Shown one piece after another: positions 26,428-35,237 of a DNA stretch of 64,000 bases. The notes below the pieces were generated by a model, which was given only the letters and a program-made list of their open reading frames with translations, did not search any database and was not told the DNA's origin. A program made the translations under genes and the position numbers. The first letter of the stretch is position 1; each line of letters starts with the position of its first letter. The stretch covers positions 478,088 through 542,087 of the forward strand of contig JAFYXV010000002.1 in the NCBI GenBank assembly GCA_017557885.1, in the 5' to 3' direction. The DNA is from a bacterium (GTDB lineage: Bacteria > Auribacterota > UBA3054).

Positions 26428-28208
26428 TGAAGAAAAAACTCCTGATTCTCCTCGCGGTCATCCTTCTGGCGGTCATTTTTTCCGCCGCCGCCCGCCATTT
26501 CTACGACTCCTACCGCCTTGACCGGGAGCTGGAATCCCTGGCGGAAAAAGAGGCGGACGGGAAGACCGCCCTTCCGGCAGCAAGCGCTCCGGAAAAGGAG
26601 GATTCTCCCCGCATCGCGGAGGAGGCGCTGGAGGAAGGCCCGGACTTCGTCGAGCTCTACGCCGGCAGGGAGAACGTCTTCATCACCGCCGACGCGGCCT
26701 TCGAGCTTTTCCGGCGCTTCGTGGAAAGAGCCTACGACGGGATCTACGGGACTTTTCTCTACGACCAATACGCCTCCCTTTTCGTGGATCTGACGGACAA
26801 CCTGGAGGAACGCTACGAAGCCGCGGAAGGCGAAGACCGCATGACCACCAGGAACGCCCTGCTTTTCTCGTCCATCTGCGTAAAACTCTGCCTGCCAGAC
26901 GCCAGGATCCCCATTTCCGTCGGCTCCGACACGGAAAAAGAGATCAAACTGATCAAAGAGGCTTCCTTCATCGGGGAAAGGAACGGGCGGCCCTGCGATT
27001 ATACCGTTTACGCTTCCTTCGCGGAGAAAGCGGAAACGCCCTGGGGCGGAGCGGCCCTTCTCAGGGCCTTTTTGGAGCGCCGCTTCTTTTCCCTGGAAGA
27101 CAAGGAAGACCTCAAGACGCTTCTGGTGCTGGCGGAGGCTCTTTTCAACAGCGGCATCTCCTCCCAGAATTACGGCGAGGCCGCCCGCTTTCTGAAAGTC
27201 TTCGACGGCGAGACCAGGGTCATGACCATAAAAGAATTCTGGGACCTGGCCTTAGCAAGCCTCCCGGCCTCCTACCGCGCGGCGGATCTTTTCTCCCTGG
27301 CCGATAACGAAGAGTTTTTAAATAAAGCGCTGCCCTTATCTAAAAGCGCTTTCGATCCGCCACCCTGGCGCGATCCCTCCCAGATCCTGGAGCCGGCCCC
27401 GAAGGTCTGGTTCTTTCAGCCGGCCCTGGCCTTGGCGCCCCGGACCTTCAGGGAACTGCACCGCTGGGTGATCCGGCCCAAAACCGAGCATCTGCTCTAT
27501 GTGCTGGGCGTTTCCGACGCCCTGCCCTCCTCCGAAGAGATCCTTTTGGAAGCTTTGAAAAAAGAAGTGCGGGGCAACCTTGGCATCATGGACCGGGCGG
27601 TCGAGTGCGCCGCGCTGCTGAAACCTCAGACGAAAAAGCACGCTCCCGCCCTTTTGGTCCGCTCCATGCTCTACACCGCGGAAAAGCCCGATGAGCAGAC
27701 GAGGGAGGCGGACTGGCCGAAAATCAAGGCCGTTTACGTCGAGGAGGCCTCCGATTTCTTCCGGGCCCTCGCGGAACTCATCAAGGAATTGAACGAACTT
27801 TACACCGAGCTGGATCTTTTCCGGGTCATGACTTCCTACAAAAAGAACACCCTCACTCCCGACCGTCTTCTGGAAGCGGAGCAGATCTTCCAGGAGCTGG
27901 CCGACATGGCCCGGGAGGACGCCCTTTACCTGCAAAGCGGAGAGAAGGAGGCCGTCAGCGGGGAAAGGGCCCTGATGAACGCCCGCCGCTTCCTGACGCT
28001 TCTCAGTTCCCAGAAGACGCAGGATCCGCCCTGGGAAAAAGAGACGCCCCTGGGCTTGGAATACAACTTCCAGAAGATCTCCCTGGCCGGGCTCAGAAAG
28101 CCCCGCCTCGCCAAGATCGCCGTTCCCGGCAAAGAGGGGGAGGAAAACTATCTCGGCGTGCGCTACCAATTCTTTGAAAAAGAAAACGACCTGCAGGAGA
28201 CTAAATGA
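26427..28208 (+). CDS. membrane-anchored DUF3160-like protein
   Basis: A 593-residue protein with one N-terminal membrane anchor (about 4-22), an acidic linker, then a helical exported domain. 'FVELYAGRENVFITADAAFE' near residue 75, which reads like 'Y......vFiT.Da..h', and the later 'ELDLFRVMTSYKKNTLTPDR' helical region resemble the DUF3160 family, whose function is unknown. It overlaps rfaE2 (TGATG) and the CopZ-like gene (ATGA-type, 4 bases), so it closes the polysaccharide operon and may couple it to the copper genes. Confidence 0.5.
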   Translation: MKKKLLILLAVILLAVIFSAAARHFYDSYRLDRELESLAEKEADGKTALPAASAPEKEDSPRIAEEALEEGPDFVELYAGRENVFITADAAFELFRRFVERAYDGIYGTFLYDQYASLFVDLTDNLEERYEAAEGEDRMTTRNALLFSSICVKLCLPDARIPISVGSDTEKEIKLIKEASFIGERNGRPCDYTVYASFAEKAETPWGGAALLRAFLERRFFSLEDKEDLKTLLVLAEALFNSGISSQNYGEAARFLKVFDGETRVMTIKEFWDLALASLPASYRAADLFSLADNEEFLNKALPLSKSAFDPPPWRDPSQILEPAPKVWFFQPALALAPRTFRELHRWVIRPKTEHLLYVLGVSDALPSSEEILLEALKKEVRGNLGIMDRAVECAALLKPQTKKHAPALLVRSMLYTAEKPDEQTREADWPKIKAVYVEEASDFFRALAELIKELNELYTELDLFRVMTSYKKNTLTPDRLLEAEQIFQELADMAREDALYLQSGEKEAVSGERALMNARRFLTLLSSQKTQDPPWEKETPLGLEYNFQKISLAGLRKPRLAKIAVPGKEGEENYLGVRYQFFEKENDLQETK

Positions 28209-28414
28209 AAACGCTTAAATTCAAAATTCAGGACATGGGCTGCCAGAACTGCGCGGCGGCCATCAGAAGCGAAATAGAGAAACTCCCGGGCATCCTGGAC
28301 ATACAGCTTGACCCCGAAAGCAAAGCCGCCGCCGTCGCTTTTAAGGAAGCGCTTTGCTCCAAGGATAAAATTTTCCAAGCCGTCCGGGAAGCCGGCTTCA
28401 CGCCTGAAGAATAA
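28205..28414 (+). CDS. copZ: CopZ-like copper chaperone (HMA domain)
   Basis: A 69-residue single heavy-metal-associated domain with 'MGCQNCAAAI': the CxxC pair (C14, C17) binds Cu(I). The fold pattern beta-alpha-beta-beta-alpha-beta is complete, ending in 'AVREAGFTPEE'. It is encoded three bases before the copper ATPase, to which it would deliver copper. Confidence 0.85.
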   Translation: MKTLKFKIQDMGCQNCAAAIRSEIEKLPGILDIQLDPESKAAAVAFKEALCSKDKIFQAVREAGFTPEE

Positions 28415-28417
28415 TTG

Positions 28418-30559
28418 ATGAAGTGCCTTGTCTTTTTCGCCCCGGGCATGCACTGCGCCGGCTGCGCCTCCGCGATAAGCCGCCAGATAGGGAAGCTTCC
28501 CGGGATCGAGCGGACCGGCGTCGATCCCGTCAGCAAGCGCTGCCTCGTCTGTTACGACGAGACGCTGGTAAATGAAGAGGAGATCCTGGAAGCCTCCCGG
28601 AAAGCGGGCTTCCCTCCCACAAAGGAGCTTCCCTCCTCCCGAGACGATCAGAAAGACATTTTCAAAAACGCGCTTTTCCTCCTGGCCGTAATTTGCGCCG
28701 CGGCGCTCTTCCTGCTGGAATGGAACATCATCCCCCAGCCGGGCTCTCCCGGCCTCAGCGGGCTTCTTCAGCTTCTTCTGACCGTCCCCGCCCTTCTTTG
28801 GGGCGCGGATATTTATAAGGGCGCCTATCTGTCCATTCGCTACGCCCATCCCGACATGCAGCTTCTGGTGGGCCTTTCCACCGCCTCGGCTTTCCTCTAC
28901 AGTATTGCCGAGCTTTTGATGTACGCTTTCTCCTATACCGCCCATCCTCATTTTCATTTCTGCGCCAGCGCCATGATATTGGCCGTCGTGGGCTTGGGGA
29001 AAAAGCTGGAGGAAAGAGCCAAAAAGAAAGCCAACTCTTCCCTGGAAGAGCTCTCCGGACTTATCCCGCGGGAGGCCCACCTTTTAGAAAACGGCCTTGA
29101 GAAAAACATTCCCTCCGACCTTCTCCGGCCCGGCGATCTTGTTATTGTCAAACCCGGGGAGAGAGTCCCCGGCGACGGCCGGATCACGGAGGGACGCAGC
29201 GCCCTGGACGAATCGTTTTTAACGGGGGAAAGTTTGCCGGTGGACAAAGTACCCGGGGACGAGGTCAAAGGGGGCTCTATGAACCTCCAGGGAGCCTTCA
29301 CGCTCCTTTTGGAACGCTCCGGCAGCCAGACCGTCCTCGCGGAAATGATCAGGCTGGTGGAGGAGGCGCAGATGTCCAAGCCCCGCATCGCCAGGATAGC
29401 CGACCTGGTGGCCGGCCGCTTCTCTCTGGGAATAATCCTCTGCGCCCTCGCGACGCTTACTGTTTGGTGGATCCTTAAGGATTTCTCCACCGCCCTGCCC
29501 TACGCGCTCACGGTATTGGTGGTGGCCTGCCCCTGCGCCCTGGGATTGGCGACTCCCGCCGCCCTCTCCTGCGGGCTGGGCCGCGCCGCCAATCTCGGCA
29601 TTCTGTTTAAGGACGCCCTGGCTCTGGAGACGCTTTCCCGCTGCGACATCATCTTCTTTGACAAGACCGGGACGCTGACGGAGGGAAAGCCCGCCGTTTC
29701 CGGCTCCCCCGATCCGGAGGCGCTCCGGATCGCCGCCTCTTTGGAGCAGTATTCTGAGCATCCCCTGGCCAAGGCGGTATTGGAAAAAGCCCAAGAAGCC
29801 GGGCTGACTCCCGAGGAATGCCGGGACTTCAGCGCCGAATACGGCAAGGGCGTCCGCGCTTTCAGGCTTTCGGACGGCCAGGAGATGCTCTCGGGCAGCC
29901 CGGCGTTCCTCAGGGAAAACGGCGTTCCCCTGAAGGAGGACGAGCTGTCCTCCCTGACCAGCATCCACGTGGCTTTGGGGAAAAAATACCTGGGCGCGCT
30001 TTTAATTGCCGACGCCCCCAGGAAAGAGGCCACGGAAGTTATCGCGGACCTGAAAAAGCAAGGGCTAAGGTGCGTGCTTCTGACGGGGGACCGGGAGGCG
30101 GCCGCCAGGGAGTTCGCCAAAGAAGTTCCTCTTTCCGAAGTCGTCGCCTCCTGTCTGCCCGAAGAAAAGCTCAGGCTTGTCAAGGAAGCCCAGGCCAAGG
30201 GCCGCTTCGCGGCCATGACCGGCGACGGCGTGAACGACGCTCCCGCCCTGGCGCAAGCGGATGTTTCCATCTCCCACTACAAGGGCGCCGGCGCCGCCCA
30301 GCAGGCCGCCAAGATCCTTCTGACAAGAGACGACCTCAGGCTTATTCCCGCCGCCTTCAGGCTCAGCAGAAAAACGCTTCTTATTATCAAGGAAAATCTA
30401 TTCTGGGCCTTCATCTTCAACCTTGTCACGATCCCGCTGGCTGCCGGCCTTTTCACCATCTTCGGACTTCCCGGCATGCGTCCGGAAGTCGGCGCCGCGG
30501 CCATGGCCATAAGCTCACTTCTGGTGGTCGGCAATTCATTGCGCCTCAGAAAATCCTGA
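28418..30559 (+). CDS. copA: copper-exporting P1B-type ATPase
   Basis: Exports Cu(I)/Ag(I) from the cytoplasm with ATP. The 713 residues contain one N-terminal HMA domain (GMHCAGC, C13/C16), eight membrane segments, the actuator TGES near 269, the intramembrane metal site C371-P-C373 with the GLATPA follow-up, the phosphorylated D415 in DKTGT, the HP motif (SEHPLAKAV) and 'TGDGVNDAPAL' near 601. ATG 28418 is preferred over the TTG three bases earlier. Confidence 0.96.
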   Translation: MKCLVFFAPGMHCAGCASAISRQIGKLPGIERTGVDPVSKRCLVCYDETLVNEEEILEASRKAGFPPTKELPSSRDDQKDIFKNALFLLAVICAAALFLLEWNIIPQPGSPGLSGLLQLLLTVPALLWGADIYKGAYLSIRYAHPDMQLLVGLSTASAFLYSIAELLMYAFSYTAHPHFHFCASAMILAVVGLGKKLEERAKKKANSSLEELSGLIPREAHLLENGLEKNIPSDLLRPGDLVIVKPGERVPGDGRITEGRSALDESFLTGESLPVDKVPGDEVKGGSMNLQGAFTLLLERSGSQTVLAEMIRLVEEAQMSKPRIARIADLVAGRFSLGIILCALATLTVWWILKDFSTALPYALTVLVVACPCALGLATPAALSCGLGRAANLGILFKDALALETLSRCDIIFFDKTGTLTEGKPAVSGSPDPEALRIAASLEQYSEHPLAKAVLEKAQEAGLTPEECRDFSAEYGKGVRAFRLSDGQEMLSGSPAFLRENGVPLKEDELSSLTSIHVALGKKYLGALLIADAPRKEATEVIADLKKQGLRCVLLTGDREAAAREFAKEVPLSEVVASCLPEEKLRLVKEAQAKGRFAAMTGDGVNDAPALAQADVSISHYKGAGAAQQAAKILLTRDDLRLIPAAFRLSRKTLLIIKENLFWAFIFNLVTIPLAAGLFTIFGLPGMRPEVGAAAMAISSLLVVGNSLRLRKS

Positions 30560-30610
30560 CCGCAAAATTTCAGCGCGGTCAAAAAATCCTGGCGCAAACT
30601 CCCTTTGCAA

Positions 30611-30640
30611 TTGACTTTTCGCCGCAACAAGTGCTAAAAT
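30611..30640 (+). promoter_or_regulatory. promoter for the CDF transporter
   Basis: TTGACT (30611-30616), 18-base spacer, TAAAAT (30635-30640) with TGC in front. The leader of about 70 bases has GGGGT (from 30655) and AACCCC (from 30684) that could pair, so metal-dependent control of the leader is possible but not shown. Confidence 0.65.
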
Positions 30641-30718
30641 ATGCGGAAATTTTTGGGGTGAGATTCCCTAGGTTTTTTCTTTTTAACCCCCCGGCCGCTG
30701 GCTATAAGGAGCAAATGA

Positions 30719-31627
30719 GTGCGATCCCTGACAGTCCAGACTTACCAAGCCCAACTCAAGCGCGTCACTTGGCTGGGGGTTTTCTGCAACGTTCTTTTAG
30801 CGTCGCTTAAAACTGTCCTCGGCTTCCTGGGGCAGAGCCACGCCCTTCTGGCGGACGGCATCCACAGCTTCTCCGATCTGGTGACGGATCTGGCTATCCT
30901 CTGCGGCGCGCTTTTCTGGAACGAACCACCGGACGAGGCCCATCCTTACGGCCATACGAAACTGGAGGCCCTCATAACCTTCCTAATCGGCGGCGTGCTT
31001 TTCGCGGTGGCGGTGCGCATACTTTTGTCCTCCATCGACGCCGTCAGGGAGCCTTCCCTTGTGTTCTCCTGGCCCATGGCGATCGTGGCCTTCGCCTCCG
31101 CCTGCATCAAGGAGGCGCTGTACCATTTGACCTACCGCACCGGCGAAAGGATCAACTCCCCCGCCCTCAAGGCCAACGCCTGGCACCAGCGCTCCGACGC
31201 CCTGAGCTCGCTGCCGGTCTTGATTGTCCTTCTGGTGGTGAAATTCCGCCCGGATTGGCAGTTCCTGGACGGCTTGGGCGGCATTCTGGTCTCCATTATG
31301 ATCTTCCACGCCGCCTGGGAGGTCATCAAGCCCTCCTTCGACGCTTTGATCGACCGGGGGCTGACCAACGACAAACTTTTGGAAATAAAGAAAACGGCGC
31401 TTTCCATACAAGGCGTCCTGGCAGTGCATGCCCTGCGTTCCAGGGTGAACGGAGCCACCGTTTTCCTTGACATGCACATTCTGGTTGACAAAGACATGAC
31501 AGTGTACGAAGGTCACAGGCTGGCTCACGAGGTGCGCGATCGCATCGTCGAAAAATGCAAGGTCAGCGACGTCCTGGTGCACATAGAACCCTTCACTGAA
31601 GAAGAAGAGGAGGAAAAACTATGCTGA
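30719..31627 (+). CDS. cation diffusion facilitator (CDF) family transporter
   Basis: A proton-coupled divalent metal exporter (Zn, Fe, Mn or Co). The 302 residues have six membrane segments, the metal site in 'HALLADGIHSFSDLVTD', 'HPYGHTKLEAL' after TM3, a second site in 'NAWHQRSDALSS' and a cytosolic C-terminal metal-binding domain with 'DMHILVDKDMTVYEGHRLAH'. The start is GTG (30719) with AAGGAG seven bases upstream; the ATG at 30715 is in another frame that ends quickly. It overlaps corA by 7 bases. Confidence 0.92.
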   Translation: MRSLTVQTYQAQLKRVTWLGVFCNVLLASLKTVLGFLGQSHALLADGIHSFSDLVTDLAILCGALFWNEPPDEAHPYGHTKLEALITFLIGGVLFAVAVRILLSSIDAVREPSLVFSWPMAIVAFASACIKEALYHLTYRTGERINSPALKANAWHQRSDALSSLPVLIVLLVVKFRPDWQFLDGLGGILVSIMIFHAAWEVIKPSFDALIDRGLTNDKLLEIKKTALSIQGVLAVHALRSRVNGATVFLDMHILVDKDMTVYEGHRLAHEVRDRIVEKCKVSDVLVHIEPFTEEEEEEKLC

Positions 31628-32568
31628 AGATCTACAAGAACGAAAACGGTGTCCTGACCGAGAGCCCCAAGATCGAGCCTCACACCTGGATAGACGCCAG
31701 CAATCCCACTCCTGAAGAACTGCACAACCTGGCGAAATATTTCAAGCTGCCGGTTGAAACGATAACCGACCCTCTGGACGTGGACGAACGAGCCCGCTGC
31801 GAAACGGACGAAGATTACAACATGATAATCTACCGCATCCCGACCTACGAGGAGAACGAGGCCAAGGGTTACAGGCAGTATTTCACCGTGCCTCTGGGCA
31901 TCATTCTGGTCCAGGACTGCATGATCACTATTTGCAGAAGGGACACCAACGTCATCCACAATCTCTTCAAGCAGAAAAACAAGCACCTTTACGTAAAGCA
32001 CTTCCCCTACCTCATCCTCCAGATCTTCTGGCAGACCTCCCTTACCTACCTCTCCGATCTGAAGGACATCAACACCAACACCTCCATCGTGCAGAAGAAA
32101 CTGGAGAGCTCCATGAGCAACAAGCACCTCTTCGGCATGATGGCGCAGGAGAAGACGCTCGTTTACTTCACGACCTCGCTTAGATCCAACGACTTCATGC
32201 TTGACCGCTTGAAAAGGATGGCCTTCTTCAGGAAGAGCCTGACGGAAGAGGAGGAAGACCTTCTGGACGACGTCATCGTGGAAAACAGGCAGGCCCTTGA
32301 GACCGCAAAAATATACAACGACATTCTTACCGGCATGATGGACGCTTTCGCTTCCGTCATCAACAACAATGTCAACCAGATCTTGAAACGGTTCGCCTCA
32401 ATCTCCATCGTCTTCGCCTGGGCGACTTTGATCTTCAGCCTTTACGGCATGAACTCCACGGATCTTCCGGTGGCGAAAATGAACTACGGTTTCCATTACA
32501 TCATCGCTTTCACCGTCATCACGTGCATCATCATGCTAATTTTGTTCTGGCGCAAGAAACTGCTTTAA
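31621..32568 (+). CDS. corA: CorA-family divalent cation transporter
   Basis: A pentameric magnesium (or cobalt/nickel/zinc) channel of 315 residues. It has a large cytosolic N-terminal domain, a long stalk helix, and two membrane segments at the end. The selectivity signature Y275-G-M-N278 lies between them, and the chain ends with basic residues RKK. It is co-translated with the CDF exporter upstream, so the pair balances divalent metals. A strong terminator follows. Confidence 0.92.
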   Translation: MLKIYKNENGVLTESPKIEPHTWIDASNPTPEELHNLAKYFKLPVETITDPLDVDERARCETDEDYNMIIYRIPTYEENEAKGYRQYFTVPLGIILVQDCMITICRRDTNVIHNLFKQKNKHLYVKHFPYLILQIFWQTSLTYLSDLKDINTNTSIVQKKLESSMSNKHLFGMMAQEKTLVYFTTSLRSNDFMLDRLKRMAFFRKSLTEEEEDLLDDVIVENRQALETAKIYNDILTGMMDAFASVINNNVNQILKRFASISIVFAWATLIFSLYGMNSTDLPVAKMNYGFHYIIAFTVITCIIMLILFWRKKLL

Positions 32569-32589
32569 GCAAAAAACCAGAAGCCATAA

Positions 32590-32616
32590 AGCCCGCCCGA
32601 AAGGCGGGCTTTTTTT
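32590..32616 (+). terminator. rho-independent terminator after corA
   Basis: Stem AGCCCGCC (32590-32597) / GGCGGGCT (32603-32610), loop CGAAA, then T7. The T-run merges into the next gene's -10 element. Confidence 0.93.
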
Positions 32617-32624
32617 GCTAAAAT
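32613..32624 (+). promoter_or_regulatory. extended -10 promoter for the gene at 32653
   Basis: TTTTGCTAAAAT, with TAAAAT at 32619-32624, lies directly on the T-tail of the corA terminator. The -35 position falls inside the terminator stem. Confidence 0.5.
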
Positions 32625-32652
32625 TGAAAGGTCAACAACGCGGGGGGCAAAA

Positions 32653-33924
32653 ATGAAATACTGGTTTATCCTTATCGTCGGCGCGGCCCTGGGGGCCGCC
32701 CTTGTTCTGCACTTCACCTCTTCCCCGAGATTCCTGCGCCGTTCCGCCGGAACGCGTCATGAAAACGTTATCCCCGATCAAGTCTGCTGCGAAAGAACGC
32801 AGAGCTGGAAATGCCTTCCCGAAAGAGCGCCCAAAGGCGAAATGGAAGAGAACATCAAGTGCTATATGGAGGACCCCAAACAGAGCGACTGGCAGCCGCC
32901 CTGTTTCAATTACGACCACCAGGTCGCCGTCATGCCAATCAAAGCTAAAGTAATAGTCCTCATCTACGATCCCGTTCTTAAGAGTCAGGGCAACATAAAA
33001 CTGACGGAATACCTGAAGGCCCGTGATCCCAGGAAACTCTCCCAGTTCCTCTGCGACGTTATAAGGGATTCCAGCGACGGTTATGTCAACTATGAGATCG
33101 TGGACATAATCGAACACGACCAGTTCAACAAGAAAATAGACGGCTTCACTTACACCGAGGAGTCTTTCCTCGACGCCAGGAAGAACAACTCCTGGCATCA
33201 GCCCGACCGCTCCGACTACCGCACCATCTTCGAAGAGAACGACCTCATCCGCCGCTGCAAGGAGGAAGGCATAACGGAAGTCTGGATCTGGGGCGCCGGC
33301 GGCTTCGGTTACGACGAACTCGCCATGTACATCCCCAACCGCTACGCCCGCTTCGCCCCCACCCTGAATCCCTGGTTCTACCGTCCCTACGAGATCCCGC
33401 CGGAAATAGGCCACACCGTCTGGGTGATGGGCTTCAACTATGAGTGCGGCCCCGACAACATGATCCACAGCTACGGACACAGAGTGGAAAGCATCATGAG
33501 TCTTGTCTTCGCAAGAGGGACTTGGGAAACGGAGCTCTACGGCAAAGATCCTTGGAACACTTTCGCCGCCATCCCCGAAGGCAACAAGAATCCCGTTCCC
33601 GCCAACATCGGCAACGTCCACGTTCCGCCCAACGGCGACCACGGCTACGATTACGCGAACACCAACCGGGTACTATCCTTCGTCAACGCCTGGCACTCCT
33701 ACCCCGACCTCTCCAAAGGCAGAGCCCGCTTGATCGGCAAAGAAGAATGGGAAGGCGACCAACTGGGCTACCAGCAGTGGTGGCTCAGACAGCTTCCCAA
33801 AAAGCCCGGCTACACCAAGTTGGGCTACAACAACTGGTGGGTCTATATCGCCAACACGGACGAAGACCTCCCCTTCTACTACCCCATACAGCCCGAGGAA
33901 TTCAAACCCCCGAAAGAACAGTAA
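32653..33924 (+). CDS. exported protein of unknown function, related to the protein at 1-1127
   Basis: A 423-residue protein with an N-terminal signal/anchor (about 3-22). It contains four Cys in the first 85 mature residues, a Rossmann-like stretch ('AKVIVLIYDPVLKSQ', 'ITEVWIWGAGGFGYDELAMY') and a Trp/Tyr-rich C-terminal domain. Its C-terminal third ('HSYPDLSKGRARLIGKEEW', 'QQWWLRQLPKKPGYTKLGYN') aligns by eye with the partial secreted protein at the window start, but here without the PEP-CTERM tail. No known family. GGGGGG precedes the ATG, and the gene is monocistronic between two terminators. Confidence 0.65.
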   Translation: MKYWFILIVGAALGAALVLHFTSSPRFLRRSAGTRHENVIPDQVCCERTQSWKCLPERAPKGEMEENIKCYMEDPKQSDWQPPCFNYDHQVAVMPIKAKVIVLIYDPVLKSQGNIKLTEYLKARDPRKLSQFLCDVIRDSSDGYVNYEIVDIIEHDQFNKKIDGFTYTEESFLDARKNNSWHQPDRSDYRTIFEENDLIRRCKEEGITEVWIWGAGGFGYDELAMYIPNRYARFAPTLNPWFYRPYEIPPEIGHTVWVMGFNYECGPDNMIHSYGHRVESIMSLVFARGTWETELYGKDPWNTFAAIPEGNKNPVPANIGNVHVPPNGDHGYDYANTNRVLSFVNAWHSYPDLSKGRARLIGKEEWEGDQLGYQQWWLRQLPKKPGYTKLGYNNWWVYIANTDEDLPFYYPIQPEEFKPPKEQ

Positions 33925-33946
33925 AAAAGATACAGATACGAAAACA

Positions 33947-33974
33947 AAAGCGGAGCGAATGCTCTGCTTTTTTT
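33947..33974. terminator. bidirectional terminator
   Basis: AAAGCGGAGC (33947-33956), loop GAAT, GCTCTGCTTT (33961-33970), A-tract and T-tract on the two sides. It serves the gene ending at 33924 on + and the fic gene ending at 33973 on -. Confidence 0.85.
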
Positions 33975-35037
33975 ATTTTGCTACGGTCGTTCTGTTGACG
34001 ACCCACTTCGCGCCGCGGCCATGTCCTTCCGGACGGATGAGACCTTCCTCTTTCATTTTCTTCAGGACGGCTCTAACCATGTCGTGGCTGACCAAGGGGC
34101 AGTCGTCCTCGATCTCGGAAAGGCTGAAGGGCACAAAGCGCTTCAAAACCGCCGCTCTCACCTGCTCGCTCTTCGTGCCTCGGCCCGTGCCCATTCCGCG
34201 CACGCCTTCCTCCAGCTCGTGGTAAGCCTTCAAAAGCATGCCCCAGAAATAATTCAGCCAGGGATGCACGTCGTGCTTGCCTTCATGCCAGAAGTCGGAG
34301 CTGGCTTTCAGCGCGGCGTAATATTCCGTCTTGGCCTGCTCGGTTATCCTTTCCAAAGAAACGTAGCGGCCCACGTTGTAATCGCAATGGTAGAGAAGCA
34401 GGAGCGTAAGAAGCCTCGCTATTCTTCCGTTGCCGTCCCGGAAAGGATGGATGCATAAGAAATCCAGAATGGTAAGAGGAATGACGATCAAAGGCTCCAC
34501 GTCCATCGTTCCTATCGCCTTGCTGTAAGAGGAGACCAGGTCTTCCATGGCGGCGGGCGTCTCCGCCGCGGGGACCGCTTTGAAGCGCACCCTCAGAAGC
34601 GTGCCGTCGGGATTGTATTCCCTGATCTCGTTGTTGGTGGTCTTGTATTTCCCGCCTTCCTCCGGCATGTAGCCGTAAAGCAGTTTATGCATCTTGAGGA
34701 TCGTATCCACGGCAAAGGGCATGTACGTCCCCTCTCTGTGTATGAGGGAAAGCACGTCCCTATATCCCGCCACTTCCTGTTCCGAGCGGTTCTGGGGCTT
34801 CGATTCCTCTTTCACCAGGGCCTTCACTCTCTCCCTGGGCGTAACGTTGCCCTCTATCCTCGTGCTGGATTCGCTGGATTCAATGAGCGCAATGTGCCTT
34901 AAAGACTCCAGCGTTTCCGGCGTCTGCTTCGCGAACAAAAGCTGCATGCCCTGGTATTCTCCCAGGCGCTTTAAGGTTCCCAGCTGCTCCTTGCTGAAAA
35001 GCAAAGAGGACAAAAATTTTTCATTCAGTGACTGCAT
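33973..35037 (-). CDS. fic: Fic-domain protein (AMP transferase) with built-in inhibitory motif
   Basis: Transfers AMP (or another nucleotide) to protein hydroxyl groups. The catalytic motif is H197-PFRDGNGRIAR207, complete. An inhibitory helix motif [ST]xxxE[GN] occurs on the N-terminal side as S58-x3-E62-G63, which makes it a class II, self-inhibited Fic protein. The last about 80 residues look like a winged-helix domain ('SLSEIEDDCPLVSHDMVRAV', 'MKEEGLIRPEGHGRGAKW'), so it may also bind its own promoter. The 354 residues are the usual length for this architecture. It stands alone. Confidence 0.93.
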   Translation of the reverse strand: MQSLNEKFLSSLLFSKEQLGTLKRLGEYQGMQLLFAKQTPETLESLRHIALIESSESSTRIEGNVTPRERVKALVKEESKPQNRSEQEVAGYRDVLSLIHREGTYMPFAVDTILKMHKLLYGYMPEEGGKYKTTNNEIREYNPDGTLLRVRFKAVPAAETPAAMEDLVSSYSKAIGTMDVEPLIVIPLTILDFLCIHPFRDGNGRIARLLTLLLLYHCDYNVGRYVSLERITEQAKTEYYAALKASSDFWHEGKHDVHPWLNYFWGMLLKAYHELEEGVRGMGTGRGTKSEQVRAAVLKRFVPFSLSEIEDDCPLVSHDMVRAVLKKMKEEGLIRPEGHGRGAKWVVNRTTVAK

Positions 35038-35053
35038 AAGCTCTCCAATTTTT

Positions 35054-35124
35054 TAAGGGTATTATACCAACTAATAAGGGTAATATCAAGCCGCAATTAC
35101 CTTAATAATAAAATTACTACCCTA
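35054..35124. repeat. four-copy TAAGGGTAATAT operator-like repeats at the fic promoter
   Basis: Two direct copies (TAAGGGTATTAT 35054-35065; TAAGGGTAATAT 35075-35086) and two inverted, looser copies (ATTACCTTA 35096-35104; ATTACTACCCTA 35113-35124). They span the fic promoter elements, as expected for a repressor or autoregulator. Confidence 0.6.
35061..35089 (-). promoter_or_regulatory. fic promoter
   Basis: Read on the minus strand: TTGATA (35089-35084), 17-base spacer, perfect TATAAT (35066-35061). It is embedded in the operator-like repeats. The start codon is 23 bases downstream. Confidence 0.7.
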
Positions 35125-35158
35125 TTTCCGCGAAGAGGCAAGGATTTTTGTTATATCC

Positions 35159-35187
35159 TTGCCAGTGTTCCGCTTTTGTAGTACAAT
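35159..35187 (+). promoter_or_regulatory. promoter for the beta-helix protein at 35238
   Basis: TTGCCA (35159-35164), 17-base spacer, TACAAT (35182-35187). It lies divergent from the fic promoter, about 70 bases away. Confidence 0.6.
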
Positions 35188-35237
35188 AATTAATCCGTAA
35201 ACGTAAATAAATTTCAAAGAGGAAAAATAAAAAGACC

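Noticed and set aside
30641..30718. Metal riboswitch (yybP-ykoY or NiCo type) before the CDF transporter
   Set aside because: The leader is too short and lacks the conserved loops; only a possible GGGGT/ACCCC pairing is visible.
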